From NCBI GenBank assembly GCA_001778375.1, contig MFGV01000034.1, positions 1 to 57,757 of the forward strand: 57,757 nucleotides of DNA, in the 5' to 3' direction. The notes beneath the pieces are model-generated. The model had not been told where the DNA came from, searched no databases, and was given only the letters and a program-made list of their open reading frames with translations. Positions 44,777 through 53,607 of this stretch are shown here, piece by piece. The stretch's first letter is position 1. Each line of letters begins with the position of its first letter. The stretch is from Candidatus Firestonebacteria bacterium RIFOXYD2_FULL_39_29. Lineage in GTDB: Bacteria > Oederibacteriota > D2-FULL-39-29. A program made the position numbers and the translations under genes.

Positions 44777-45172
44777 TTAATAACTTGTAAAAGAAGTACC
44801 CTTAACATCTGTAGCTATGCTATTTCCCCACAGTAACCCGCCGTTTTGCAAATAAGCCCAACCTATTCCGGGAGACGCGGGAGATGTGCTTACAATCGAT
44901 ACCACAGCGCTGTCTCCAAGAGGTTTTGCTCTTGCCGGAGGAATAACAGCCATGTAACTTGTAAAGTTATTCAAATCCACCGGCCAGACTCCTTCTTTTT
45001 CCGAATAGTAAATACTGACCGACGAGCGAAGAGCGCTCAGGTTACCTTTTGTGGCCCCTTCCCGGCTTACTTCTACCATCTGCGCAAATCTAGGAACGGC
45101 AACAGCCGCAAGTATCCCAATAATGGCAACAACAATCATTAATTCAATCAACGTAAACCCTTTTTGTTTCAT
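44777..45172 (-). CDS. Type IV pilin / pseudopilin
   Basis: A 131-residue prepilin. The leader MKQKG is followed by [24 protein letters not shown], with the conserved Glu at +5 after the peptidase cut (G-F). This is the class III prepilin signal read by PilD. The globular part is short and has a GSP-G-like pattern ([23 protein letters not shown]). No Shine-Dalgarno is evident; the -10 hexamer sits six bases before the ATG, so the mRNA may be nearly leaderless. It could be the major pilin for the PilT system at 6115, or a pseudopilin; sequence alone does not decide. Confidence 0.9.
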   Translation of the reverse strand: MKQKGFTLIELMIVVAIIGILAAVAVPRFAQMVEVSREGATKGNLSALRSSVSIYYSEKEGVWPVDLNNFTSYMAVIPPARAKPLGDSAVVSIVSTSPASPGIGWAYLQNGGLLWGNSIATDVKGTSFTSY

Positions 45173-45177
45173 AGTAA

Positions 45178-45205
45178 ATTATATCCTATATAGAATAAAA
45201 GTCAA
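45178..45205 (-). promoter_or_regulatory. Promoter of the pilin gene
   Basis: TTGACT (45205-45200) and TATAAT (45183-45178) with a 16-bp spacer. The -10 ends six bases before the start codon at 45172, which predicts a leaderless or very short-leader transcript. Confidence 0.65.
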
Positions 45206-45218
45206 TCAATAAAAAGTT

Positions 45219-45259
45219 CAAACGTTACACGTTAAAAGGTTGCTAACGTTCCACATTAT
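45219..45259. repeat. CACGTT-type repeat array
   Basis: AACGTTACACGTTAAAAGG, then TTGCTAACGTTCCACATT. It contains units of ACGTT spaced seven to nine bases, the same family as at 50404-50448, 51797-51842 and 54521-54562. The remainder of the gap 45173-45401 has only AT-rich sequence. Confidence 0.65.
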
Positions 45260-45401
45260 TGAGTTATTATTTATATACCCCTGATAATGTGATAACCTTT
45301 ATTATAGCTATATTCCAAAAATCGATTATTGATCTAGTTCTTCCAATAAATATGATTTCTTTGATTTTGTTTAGAATTTCGAATTTAGTTCTTAGTGCTT
45401 G

Positions 45402-46160
45402 CTACAATTTCATTCTCTTAAATGCCCAGGTGCCTACAAACATCATTAAAACATCAAAACCCAACACAACCAACAGATTAGGAAGATACGCCATAGTGGA
45501 TTTTCCCAGGATTACGGCTCTTAAACCGTCTACTGCGTAGGTTGCAGGATCCAGCCGCGTCAGTATTTGCATCCAGCCGGGTAAATTATCTAAAGGATAT
45601 AGCGCGCCGGAAAGAAGGAAAATAGGGTAAATTACAAAGCTTGAAATCAAGCCATAACCTTCCGGGCTTTCCATAAAAGAACCGATGATTAACCCCAAAC
45701 TGATAAGTCCGTTAGCAAACACAAAAAGCATTATCATGGAAAGAATAACACTTGAAGCCGTAAACGGAACTCCCAGAAATAGAACTCCTACAAGCAGCAG
45801 AAAATAGGACTGAATAAGCGCATCCGTCATGCTTCCCATTGCTTTGCCAAAAAATACCGTAGTCCTTGAAAGCGGGGTTATCAGAACTTCCTTTAAAAAA
45901 TCTATTTTTTTATCCCAGACAATATAGGCTCCGGCAAATAGACCGGTAAAGATTATCGTCATTGCCAAAAAGCCCGGAAAAATAAAATGCTGATAATCAG
46001 CGACATTGGTCGTCATTGAACCTACGCCGCTTCCAAAAATAAAGTACCAGAAGAGAGGGAGTGCTACAGAAGAAAAAACCCTGCTTTTCTCCCGGGTAAA
46101 AACACGAAACTCCCGAAACCAGAGCGCATACAGACCTTTTAATGTTTTTCTAATATCCAT
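45402..46160 (-). CDS. ABC-2 type transporter permease
   Basis: A 252-residue inner-membrane protein with six hydrophobic segments. It carries the ABC-2 family pattern (FREFRVFTREKSRVFSSVALPLFWYFIFGSG at the N-terminus; a C-terminal GALYPLDNLPGWMQILTRLDPATYAVDGLR). It is the channel half of an exporter with the ATPase encoded just upstream; stop and start overlap (TGATG). Such pairs export drugs, lipids or polysaccharide precursors; the substrate cannot be read. Confidence 0.9.
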   Translation of the reverse strand: MDIRKTLKGLYALWFREFRVFTREKSRVFSSVALPLFWYFIFGSGVGSMTTNVADYQHFIFPGFLAMTIIFTGLFAGAYIVWDKKIDFLKEVLITPLSRTTVFFGKAMGSMTDALIQSYFLLLVGVLFLGVPFTASSVILSMIMLFVFANGLISLGLIIGSFMESPEGYGLISSFVIYPIFLLSGALYPLDNLPGWMQILTRLDPATYAVDGLRAVILGKSTMAYLPNLLVVLGFDVLMMFVGTWAFKRMKL

Positions 46161-47119
46161 CAGGATGTCCTCATCGCATCTTGCATAAAGCTTACTTCCT
46201 CTCCTGCTTCCCGCATTTCTCTTCCGGTATAAAATAAAAAGACATCGTTTAAGTCCGGAGAGTGTACTTCTACAAATTCAACTTCGCCCGAAAGAGAAAG
46301 TAACTGCTGCAAATTCTTTCCCGCATTTTCCACGGAAATTAAATATTTCCCTTCTACATTTTTTATACCTTTAACAAAAGGAAGTTTTTCAATCTCTTTC
46401 AGATTCAGGTTCTTGCCTTTCAGGTTAACCATATCCCCGCCGGTCGAGCGTATAAGATTTACCGGAGAATCCAGCGCCACTATCTTCCCGTGATCCACTA
46501 TACCTATCCTGCTGCAAAGTTTCTCAGCTTCCTCCATGTAATGCGTCGTAACAATTATAGTCATCTTTATTTTTTTCGCCAGTGCCCTAATATACTCCCA
46601 GATATGCTGTCTGGTCTGCGGATCCAGCCCAAGGGTAGGTTCATCCAGAAAAAATATCTTTGGTTCGTGAAGCAGTCCTCTTGCTATCTCCAGTCGTCTT
46701 CTCATTCCCCCGGAATACTTTTTCACTATATCATATTTCCTTTTCTGCAGATCAACAAGTTCCAATACGCTTTCTATTTTTTTATCAATAGCTTTCCAGG
46801 GAAGATTATACATAAGCGCATGGAGTTTTAAATTCTCGTATCCCGTAAGCAGAGTATCCGAACTGGGATCCTGAAAAACCATCCCTATTGACTCCCTGAC
46901 TTCATCCGGATGCGTTACAACATTATATCCATTAACAATAGCCAGACCCGAAGTAGGCTTTAAAAGCGTTGACAGCATCATTAAAGTAGTAGTCTTCCCC
47001 GCCCCGTTAGGCCCGAGAAGCCCGAAGATCTCCCCTTCATCAATGGTAAGATTAATCCCATTAACCGCAGTCACCTTATCATATTTTTTTACAAGTTCCG
47101 TTATCTTAATACTTTCCAT
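46160..47119 (-). CDS. ABC transporter ATP-binding protein (DrrA-like)
   Basis: About 319 residues. Walker A is GPNGAGKTT, the signature YSGGMRRRLEIARG, and Walker B KIFFLDEPTLGLDP. A C-terminal extension of ~80 residues is typical of the DrrA/CcmA drug-export family. The start is set at 47119 (MESIKITELVKKYDKVTAVNG), where homology begins. The frame continues to 47185, but those 22 residues are translated from an intergenic GATGACACAGATAAA-type repeat. It forms a pair with the overlapping ABC-2 permease. Confidence 0.92.
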   Translation of the reverse strand: MESIKITELVKKYDKVTAVNGINLTIDEGEIFGLLGPNGAGKTTTLMMLSTLLKPTSGLAIVNGYNVVTHPDEVRESIGMVFQDPSSDTLLTGYENLKLHALMYNLPWKAIDKKIESVLELVDLQKRKYDIVKKYSGGMRRRLEIARGLLHEPKIFFLDEPTLGLDPQTRQHIWEYIRALAKKIKMTIIVTTHYMEEAEKLCSRIGIVDHGKIVALDSPVNLIRSTGGDMVNLKGKNLNLKEIEKLPFVKGIKNVEGKYLISVENAGKNLQQLLSLSGEVEFVEVHSPDLNDVFLFYTGREMREAGEEVSFMQDAMRTS

Positions 47120-47142
47120 ATATACCCCACTACAAAATCCTT

Positions 47143-47227
47143 TATCTGTGTCATCGCCTTTCTTATCCGTGTATCTGCCTTCCATAGTGTTTATTATATT
47201 TCGGCATCCGCCAATCTCTAAGGCGGA
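47143..47227. repeat. Two short repeats upstream of the ABC exporter
   Basis: TTTATCTGTGTCATCGCC (about 47143-47160) is the inverse of GCGATGA..GACACAGATAAA found near 11970-12000. TCCGCCAATCTCTAAGGCGGA (47207-47227) is a hairpin whose CCGCCAATCTCTA core also occurs within the PorV insertion at 32421-32517. Confidence 0.6.
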
Positions 47228-47313
47228 AGATCGAATTTAGTTCTTCAACTTTCGAGTCTATTATATCAATTTCCCAGCCAAAACCCCTATGATAATAATC
47301 ATCTTACGTTTTT

Positions 47314-48036
47314 TCAGGATTTTTCAAGTACCGCCACATAAGAATAATCCCTGGTAGGAAATATCTTTCCAACTTTCCAACCCGTCCCCTTGACTATCTT
47401 CTTTAACTCCAGCGGAGAAACTCTAATATATTCGAACCAGTCCGATTCATAACGACCGTAGAAAAGCTTGACTCGAAACGCTCCCGGATGCCTCCCCTTT
47501 TTTCTGTTAAAAGCACGGTAATCCCTGAAGAAGGCAGTATTTGAATCATAACTCTCCGTTATTATTTTAGCTCTCGGAGGAGTTATATTATGGAACTTCT
47601 TAAGAAGTCTTTTGGCTTTCTTCTCCGTCCCAAACAACCCAAAATTATTACACATAAGAAGCATTACATTAAAAACCCCTGTCTTTTTGGATATTTCCTC
47701 TATTGCTGTTACCTTCGCTCTTTTCACTCCGCGGAGTTTACAGACCTTAACAGCCAAAGGCGAGTTATCAATACCCGTTACATCAATACCTTTACTCTGA
47801 AGATATAAAGCATGTCTTCCTGCCCCGCACCCGATATCCAGAACTTTATCCGTTTTTTTTATCAGTTTCAGCGCCCTCTTTTCCCTTACAGGCCATTTCG
47901 CATAAGTATCAAAATAAACCTTAACCCCGCCGGCATCAGATACAAACCCGTCATCCCTGCCCGCCAATAAGAAATTAATCCTCTTTGTATAATACGCATA
48001 AAGCGCCCTTCCAAACGCATCTTTGTTTTTTTGCAT
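47314..48036 (-). CDS. Class I SAM-dependent methyltransferase
   Basis: A 240-residue soluble enzyme. SAM-binding motif I is LDIGCGAGRHALYLQSKG (about 87-104), motif II VTGIDNSPLAV, and a motif-III-like MLLMCNNFGLFG follows. An N-terminal extension of ~70 residues precedes the Rossmann fold. The substrate cannot be assigned: the acceptor-binding C-terminal half is not family-specific. It is followed by the YwqK-like gene's end-to-start gap and preceded by the ABC exporter; no operon overlap on either side. Confidence 0.82.
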   Translation of the reverse strand: MQKNKDAFGRALYAYYTKRINFLLAGRDDGFVSDAGGVKVYFDTYAKWPVREKRALKLIKKTDKVLDIGCGAGRHALYLQSKGIDVTGIDNSPLAVKVCKLRGVKRAKVTAIEEISKKTGVFNVMLLMCNNFGLFGTEKKAKRLLKKFHNITPPRAKIITESYDSNTAFFRDYRAFNRKKGRHPGAFRVKLFYGRYESDWFEYIRVSPLELKKIVKGTGWKVGKIFPTRDYSYVAVLEKS

Positions 48037-48097
48037 TATAATTAGATTTGCTCCCCATACTGGATGATTTTCACTACTTGCAATCGTAAGAACCAGC

Positions 48098-48682
48098 TTA
48101 TTTTCTACTTTCCGGTGTAGCTGGTTTTTCTTTATAAGAATATTTCTGGCTTGAAATCTCCTTACCGGAATTGTCGTATGATCTCGATTTTGTTATTTTC
48201 CCATTTTTGAAAGTTATTAATGACTCTATTCCGCCATTTTCCCAATACACTGTAGATAACCTTAACTTACCATCTTCAAAATCAGATTGCACCTTAAGTT
48301 TTCCATCTTTTCTATATTCTTTCTGGAAATCTAACTTATCGTCTATAAAATTTGTTTCCAGCAAAAGTTTTCCATCATCATAATACATCTTAAACAAACC
48401 ATTCATTTTGCCCTTTTTTTTAGTAAATTCCGACATAACTATTCCATTTTCATAATATATTCTTATAACACCGTCCGGCACGTTGCCAACTTTTTTTACA
48501 ATTTCCCCGTTCTCGTTATATATGTTTCTTGCTATCTCTTTATTACCTTCATATAAAATAACCTCTTTTATCTGTCCATTTGGGTATTTTTGTATTATTT
48601 TTCCAGTTAAATCTTTTTTCCCAGTATTGCTGGAACAAGAGACCATCGATAAAAGCAATAATATAATAATTGCAATTTTCAT
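48098..48682 (-). CDS. YwqK-like/MORN-type repeat lipoprotein
   Basis: A 194-residue lipoprotein with signal and lipobox MVSCSS. The body is six to seven ~23-residue repeats of the pattern (Y/F)-x-(N/D)-G-(x)-(I/L/K)-x-x-E...F-x-(D/N)-G-K, for example YYENGIVMSEFTKKKGKMNG and YYDDGKLLLETNFIDDK. This is the repeat of YwqK antitoxin-like and MORN_2 proteins. Such repeats form an extended beta solenoid; the role in the envelope is unknown. No toxin gene is adjacent, so the antitoxin label common in databases is not supported here. Confidence 0.8.
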   Translation of the reverse strand: MKIAIIILLLLSMVSCSSNTGKKDLTGKIIQKYPNGQIKEVILYEGNKEIARNIYNENGEIVKKVGNVPDGVIRIYYENGIVMSEFTKKKGKMNGLFKMYYDDGKLLLETNFIDDKLDFQKEYRKDGKLKVQSDFEDGKLRLSTVYWENGGIESLITFKNGKITKSRSYDNSGKEISSQKYSYKEKPATPESRK

Positions 48683-48869
48683 TTTTTACCTTTCAAAATT
48701 TATATTAATATTTAAGCGCATATTAACACTTTAAAAAACCACAGATTGCTTTGCATAGCCTGCCTCTCTAATTTACTGTTAATAAATAATATTATTTTGA
48801 GTAATAGAAAATAAAGAATTGACCGCAATTGTTTTATCGATTTTCTTTTCTCCATTGTTCAATTGCTCT

Positions 48870-48898
48870 GCAAAAATATTGCTTTTCAATATTTTTGC
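48870..48898. repeat. 12-bp inverted repeat abutting the tRNA 3' end
   Basis: GCAAAAATATTG (48870-48881) and CAATATTTTTGC (48887-48898) are perfectly complementary with a five-base loop. The stem begins at the discriminator base of tRNA-Gln. It may serve in 3' processing or termination, though no long U-run follows. Confidence 0.6.
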
Positions 48899-48968
48899 TC
48901 CGGGGCGTGGACTCGAACCACGAAGGGCGACGTCAAAGGCCGCTGTGTTACCATTACACTACCCCGGA
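48898..48968 (-). tRNA. tRNA-Gln (UUG)
   Basis: A 71-nt cloverleaf on the minus strand. The acceptor stem TCCGGGG/CCCCGGA has discriminator G. The D-arm contains GTAATGGTAAC. The anticodon stem GCGGC/GTCGC holds loop CTTTGAC with anticodon TTG. The T-arm is CGTGGTTCGAGTCCACG. CCA is not encoded (the following bases are CAA), so it must be added by the CCA enzyme. Confidence 0.95.
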
Positions 48969-49062
48969 ATTTTAAGATGAGGCAGAACATAGGTATTATA
49001 GCAAAATATTACACGTTTCTAAATAGCAAACTGAACTTCAATCGTCACTACTTGATAGAAAC

Positions 49063-49101
49063 AAAAAAGGCGGAGCCTTTTTTCTGCTCCGCCTTTTTTT
49101 T
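49063..49101 (-). terminator. Intrinsic terminator after ald
   Basis: GGCGGAGC (49069-49076) pairs with GCTCCGCC (49086-49093), and both outer sides are A/T tracts. It can act in both directions, but serves ald, whose stop is at 49109. Confidence 0.88.
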
Positions 49102-49108
49102 ATTCTCT

Positions 49109-50221
49109 CTAATTTAGCGCGTTTTCTACCGGAACGTAGGGCATCTTGAACGTGTCCGCAACGGCTTTGTAGGTTATCTTTCCTTTGTACATATTCAAGC
49201 CTTTTGCAAGTCCGGGCATTTTCTTTATGGATTCTTCGGCACCGAGGTTTGCAATTTTCAGAGCATACGGGAAGGTTGCATTGGTTAACGCGAATGTTGA
49301 GGTTCTTCCCACAGCACCGGGCATATTCGTCACGCAATAATGGACAACTCCGCCGTAGATAAAAGTCGGATGGGCGTGTGATGTCGGACGCACTGTTTCA
49401 ATACAGCCGCCCTGATCAATAGCCACATCCACCACAACTGCGCCGTGCTTCATTGCTTTGATAGTTTCTTTCGATACCAGAGTCGGGGCTTTTGCACCTT
49501 TCACAAGAACTGCGCCGATTAAAAGATCCGCTTTTTTTGCCTGTTCTCTTATGTTGTAGCCGTTTGACATAAGGAAGGTTACATTCTTTGGCATTATATC
49601 ATCAAGATATCTCAGCCTGTCCAAATTAACATCAAGAAGAGTTACTTTCGCGCCAAGTCCCGCCGCCATCTTAGCTGCATTTGTCCCGACTATACCGCCG
49701 CCGATCACAACGACTTCACAAGGAGCGACACCGGGCACGCCGCCAAGCAGTACACCGCGTCCCATCATCGGTTTTTCCAGATATTTTGCGCCTTCCTGCA
49801 CCGCCATTCTTCCGGCAATCTCACTCATAGGAGTCAAAAGAGGAAGCGTTCCGCCTTCTTCAACAGTCTCGTAAGCTATTGCAATACATTTGCTCTTTAC
49901 AACTGCTTTGGTAAGAACCAAATCCGCTGCAAAATGAAAATATGTGAACACAATCTGATTTTCTCGAAGTAAGGAATATTCCATGCGGATCGGTTCTTTC
50001 ACTTTAACGATCATATCCGCCTGCTTGTAAACTTCTTTATTTGTACCTTTTATTTGCGCTCCCGCTTTTTTGTATTCAGCATCCAGTATGCCGCTTCCAA
50101 ATCCGGCGTTTTTCTCAACAATTACTTTATGTCCCGCTCTGACAAGAGCTTCCACTCCGGAGGGAACCATTCCCACCCTAAACTCATTTTCTTTTACCTC
50201 TTTTGGCACTCCTACGATCAT
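49109..50221 (-). CDS. ald: Alanine dehydrogenase
   Basis: A 370-residue NAD-dependent enzyme interconverting alanine with pyruvate and ammonia. Substrate and catalytic residues of the family are present: R15 (NEFRVGMVP), K75 (IVKVKEP), H96 (TYFHFAAD) and D269 (DVAIDQGG). The nucleotide site is VVIGGGIVGTNAA (about 171-183). Length and start are standard. It is solitary, with a terminator directly after it and a repeat-filled 317-bp gap before it. Confidence 0.95.
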   Translation of the reverse strand: MIVGVPKEVKENEFRVGMVPSGVEALVRAGHKVIVEKNAGFGSGILDAEYKKAGAQIKGTNKEVYKQADMIVKVKEPIRMEYSLLRENQIVFTYFHFAADLVLTKAVVKSKCIAIAYETVEEGGTLPLLTPMSEIAGRMAVQEGAKYLEKPMMGRGVLLGGVPGVAPCEVVVIGGGIVGTNAAKMAAGLGAKVTLLDVNLDRLRYLDDIMPKNVTFLMSNGYNIREQAKKADLLIGAVLVKGAKAPTLVSKETIKAMKHGAVVVDVAIDQGGCIETVRPTSHAHPTFIYGGVVHYCVTNMPGAVGRTSTFALTNATFPYALKIANLGAEESIKKMPGLAKGLNMYKGKITYKAVADTFKMPYVPVENALN

Positions 50222-50266
50222 AATATTTCCTCCTTTTCAAACAACTTTAATTTAAATATATGTTTG

Positions 50267-50448
50267 TCCGCCGATCTTTTTGGCGGAGAGCATGCAAAAC
50301 TTCTACAGGATTCTCCGTCCTTGGCCCTCCTATTGGCGAGGTCTCGCACAGCATTGTAGCGGACGAGATCTCACCGTAGGTGGACACTGATACAAGTAAT
50401 TCCGTTAAAACGTTACACGTTAGCACGTTGCTCACGTTCTACATTAAG
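50267..50448. repeat. Repeat-filled gap between the M20 peptidase and ald
   Basis: Three elements are visible in 50222-50538, and no gene. TCCGCC-GATCTTTTT-GGCGGA is at 50267-50287. An ~86-bp element at 50310-50395 is near identical to 44640-44720 (CCGTCCTTGGCCCTCC, CGCACAGCATTGTAGCGGAC, GGTGGACACTGATACAAG). A CACGTT array is at 50404-50448 (AACGTTACACGTTAGCACG, TTGCTCACGTTCTACATT). The rest is pyrimidine-rich with no signal seen. Confidence 0.75.
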
Positions 50449-50538
50449 GTAGTGCTCTTACTCCTTAGATGCTCAACTTTCTGTTCTTACTTCACCTACT
50501 TCACTTTCTTCCATTACTGTTCTTGCTTAGCTCTGACT

Positions 50539-51774
50539 TCAATATCCTTTACACATTAATCGGGCGTATATAGCCGCCGCCGTAATAATATCTTTTCCCG
50601 TCGTGTACTCATCATCCGCATGATAGTTTGTTCCGTTTACCCCGAAAGCCAGAGTCGGTTTTTTCAGCACTTGAGAAAAAAACGCGGAATCAAGTCTTCC
50701 TCCGGTAATGAGCATCAGAGGTTTTCTTCCGTAATATTCTTCCAGAATACTTCCGAGCAATTTACATATTGGAGCATCTTTTTCTATGCTTGAATGCGTT
50801 GCTTCTGAAACCTCTATTTTAACTTTAAAAGTACCGTCTTTTTTCACAACAGAATTTATAAGGTCGACTATCTCTTTTCTTGCCTTCTTCATGCTTTCTT
50901 CGGGTATTACTCTTCTGTCTATGGTAAACGTAAATTTGTCAGGTACCGAATTACTCTTTAGTCCGCCGCTGGAAAGACCGCCGATCATCATCGTTGCAAT
51001 TTTAGATATAGGAGCTTTAGCATAATATTTTGACTTTCTTTTTTCTATTTTATTTCTAAAAATTTCCAGTTCATTAACTATCTTTACAGCTTTAAGAAAA
51101 GCATTAACTCCTTTAGTATGCAACGCCGCATGCACTGCTTTACCGATAACGGTCACACGAAAGCCCACAATACCTCTGTGAGCTACGGTTAAACTATTGC
51201 CTCCGCCGCCATCACCTTCGATAACTACATCCGCCTTGGGTATTTTCTTATGGCAGATATAGCCGGACCCGCAGTAACCGCCTATCTCTTCATCCGGAAC
51301 AAAAGAGAATTCAAGATTCCACGCCGGTTTAATTTTAAGTATTTTCAAAGCTCGTACAGCGGAAAGCATCGCAACTATTCCTGACTTCATATCAGCAGCG
51401 CCGCGAGCTATTATCTTATCACCTTTTATATTAAGTTTAAACGGATTTTTTGAGAAACCCAGCGATGCAGGAACCACATCATAATGCCCGTTAAAATGCA
51501 GAGTTTTCTTAGCCCCCGTATTCCAATAGGCCATCAGTATATATCTGGGGTTCTTCCTGCACTCCTCTTTTAAGCTGTTGATAAATTTCTTATCCGTAAC
51601 CTTAATGATCTTTGTTTTTAAACCTATTTTTTTGCACTCTTTTTCCAGTACCTTAACAAACCGCCCATAATTCACCCCCGGCTCGGATATAGTAGGAATC
51701 TCCACGAGCTTGCCGAGTAAAGTTATGAGATACGGTCTGTCATTTATGACTGCTTGATTAATGGTTTTTAACAT
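50539..51774 (-). CDS. M20-family metallopeptidase (ArgE/DapE-like)
   Basis: A 411-residue two-zinc amidohydrolase or peptidase. Metal ligands of the family are visible: H97 and D99 in NGHYDVVP, the bridging Asp in RGAADMKSG, and the catalytic Glu pair in VPDEEIGG. A dimerisation domain lies between ~190 and 310 (HRGIVGFRVTVIGKAVHAALHTKG). The C-terminal ligand His is in YHADDEYT. M20 enzymes of this kind deacylate N-acetyl- or N-succinyl-amino acids or cleave dipeptides; the exact substrate is unclear. It stands alone between repeat-filled gaps. Confidence 0.87.
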   Translation of the reverse strand: MLKTINQAVINDRPYLITLLGKLVEIPTISEPGVNYGRFVKVLEKECKKIGLKTKIIKVTDKKFINSLKEECRKNPRYILMAYWNTGAKKTLHFNGHYDVVPASLGFSKNPFKLNIKGDKIIARGAADMKSGIVAMLSAVRALKILKIKPAWNLEFSFVPDEEIGGYCGSGYICHKKIPKADVVIEGDGGGGNSLTVAHRGIVGFRVTVIGKAVHAALHTKGVNAFLKAVKIVNELEIFRNKIEKRKSKYYAKAPISKIATMMIGGLSSGGLKSNSVPDKFTFTIDRRVIPEESMKKARKEIVDLINSVVKKDGTFKVKIEVSEATHSSIEKDAPICKLLGSILEEYYGRKPLMLITGGRLDSAFFSQVLKKPTLAFGVNGTNYHADDEYTTGKDIITAAAIYARLMCKGY

Positions 51775-51796
51775 GGATTCTCCTTTACTACAACAA

Positions 51797-51972
51797 TTCC
51801 GTTAGAACGTTCCACGTTACTCACATTCTAAATTAATGTGGCATTTAATTTAATCTTGGCGGAGTGTTTCTTTCCGCCCACATTAAATTGTCATTTGTCG
51901 TTAGTCATTTGTACTTTTCCTGCCGCCCTTCCGCCTAGGCGGATTTCGCAAAGCATTATGGTCCGTTTATTT
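51797..51972. repeat. Repeat-filled gap between radA and the M20 gene
   Basis: No gene lies in 51775-52069. From left to right: a CACGTT array (51797-51842: AGAACGTTCCACGTTACTC, then TTAATGTGG); the hairpin GGCGGA-TCCGCC (51858-51878); a degenerate AGTCATTTGTAC stretch (51886-51920); and TCCGCCTAGGCGGATTTCGC, then AAAGCATTATGGTCCG (51930-51965). Pyrimidine-rich sequence resembling 54640-54660 follows. Confidence 0.7.
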
Positions 51973-52069
51973 AGACTTTGCTCAACTGCCTTCTGTCCTC
52001 CGGCTTCCGTCTTCCGTTTTTGCCAACCCTCTAACCTTCTAATCGTCAAACCCTCAGAGACGTCAACTT

Positions 52070-53428
52070 CTAAAATATGGTATTCAAAACGTCTCTAATG
52101 TATCTCGCCCCCTGCACCTGTATCTTGTCTTTTATAACAAGCCCGTTCATATTGGACTGGGGTACAATACATTTAGTAAATCCGAGACGGGCTGCTTCTT
52201 TTATTCTTTCCGTCACCTGGGATACTGCGCGAATTTCACCTCCGAGGCCTACTTCCCCGAAACATACTGTTTTTGCATCGGTAGGAATATCTCTGATGCT
52301 TGAAGCTATGGCAACAACTACTCCCAAATCCGCCGCGGGTTCATCTACTGAAACTCCTCCCGCTACATTTACAAAAATATCCTGATTTGCCAGATTAAAT
52401 CCGCCCCGTTTCTCCAAAACCGCCGCCAAAAGGGTGAACCTGTTATAATCCACGCCGCTTGCTCTTCTTTGAGGCATCCCAAAATATGAAGGAGATACAA
52501 GCGCCTGAATTTCTACCAGAAACGGTCTGGTACCTTCCATTGCAGAAATTATAACAGATCCTGAAGCATCAGCGGTGCGTTCCGCCAGAAATAATGCAGA
52601 AGGATTTTCAACTTCTTTAAGTCCGCCTTCTGCCATTTCAAAGACAGCTATCTCATTAGCAGGCCCAAATCTATTTTTATAAGAACGGAGAATTCTAAAA
52701 TTATGGTTTTTATCTCCCTCAAAATATAGTACTGTATCCACAAGATGTTCGAGAACTCTCGGTCCGGCGATTGAACCGTCCTTGGTAACGTGACCGACCA
52801 GAAAAATAGAAACTCCGCTGCCTTTACTGATATACATCAACTTTGTGGCATTTTCCCGGACCTGAGAAACACTCCCCGGCGCAGAAGGAATATCTTCATT
52901 AAATATTGTCTGGATCGAGTCAATTATTACAACTTTAGGTTTTGCCTCATATATATGTTTTTCGATAACTTTAATATTTGTTTCCGAGACCAGAAAAATA
53001 TCTTTGGATACCGCTTTCAAGCGGTTTGCCCTCATCTTAATCTGAGAAATTGACTCTTCCCCGGAAATATAAAGCACCGACCCGTACTTTTTGCTTAACT
53101 CATTACACATTTGAAGTACCAAAGTGGACTTTCCGATACCCGGCTCTCCCCCGATAAGAACCAGAGAGCCGATCACCAGCCCGCCGCCCAGAACTTTATT
53201 TAATTCATTAATCCCTGTATTATACCTGTCTTCTTCGCGCCCTTCTATATCCGTTATAGCTGATACTTTACTGGTCTTTCCCGCTTCAAACGTATACTTT
53301 TGACTTTTCTCCGTAACAGTCTTCTCTTCCACAAAAGAGTTCCAGCTGTTACACTCCGAACACTTCCCCAGCCACCTGGCCGACTCATACCCGCAATTCT
53401 GACAAACGAACTTCACTTTAGCTTTCAT
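52070..53428 (-). CDS. radA: DNA repair protein RadA
   Basis: A 452-residue RecA-like ATPase that promotes branch migration in recombinational repair. An N-terminal zinc finger has C9, C12, C23 and C26. Walker A is GGEPGIGKST (about 93-102). The RadA signature KNRFGP is present, and the C-terminal Lon-like domain has the expected VDEPAADLGVVVAIASS and GEVGLGGEIRAV blocks. Length is standard. It lies between repeat-containing gaps of 295 and 179 bases and is probably transcribed alone. Confidence 0.96.
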   Translation of the reverse strand: MKAKVKFVCQNCGYESARWLGKCSECNSWNSFVEEKTVTEKSQKYTFEAGKTSKVSAITDIEGREEDRYNTGINELNKVLGGGLVIGSLVLIGGEPGIGKSTLVLQMCNELSKKYGSVLYISGEESISQIKMRANRLKAVSKDIFLVSETNIKVIEKHIYEAKPKVVIIDSIQTIFNEDIPSAPGSVSQVRENATKLMYISKGSGVSIFLVGHVTKDGSIAGPRVLEHLVDTVLYFEGDKNHNFRILRSYKNRFGPANEIAVFEMAEGGLKEVENPSALFLAERTADASGSVIISAMEGTRPFLVEIQALVSPSYFGMPQRRASGVDYNRFTLLAAVLEKRGGFNLANQDIFVNVAGGVSVDEPAADLGVVVAIASSIRDIPTDAKTVCFGEVGLGGEIRAVSQVTERIKEAARLGFTKCIVPQSNMNGLVIKDKIQVQGARYIRDVLNTIF

Positions 53429-53541
53429 ACTCTTCCTTAGACATAAGAATTATCTTTCCTGCCTACGTTTACCTTCATTCCCGGCAGTTGATATCGCTGA
53501 TTCAAAAGCTGATTCCGCTGATAAATATTTGTTTTCAATTC

Positions 53542-53601
53542 GGCGGAACGCTTCATTCCGCCTTCCTTAAATAGTCATTAGTCACTAGTACTTAGTCATT
53601 G
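53542..53601. repeat. Hairpin plus AGTCATTAGTCA repeat
   Basis: GGCGGAA-cgcttca-TTCCGCC (53542-53562) is followed by TAGTCATTAGTCACTAGTAC and TTAGTCATT (about 53572-53600). These are the same two families seen at 51858 and 9331, side by side in the mlaD-radA gap. Confidence 0.7.
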
Positions 53602-53607
53602 CCTTTC

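Noticed and set aside
47120-47185. Longer N-terminus of the ABC ATPase
   Set aside because: The added 22 residues are translated from an intergenic GATGACACAGATAAA-type repeat and precede the point where family homology begins.
48098-48682. Antitoxin function for the YwqK-like protein
   Set aside because: No toxin gene is adjacent, and the protein is a lipoprotein with MORN-like repeats; the common database label is not supported.
50404-50448. CACGTT repeats considered as replication-origin iterons or DnaA boxes
   Set aside because: The core does not match the DnaA box TTATNCACA, the arrays occur in several distant gaps, and no dnaA, dnaN or gyr genes are near.
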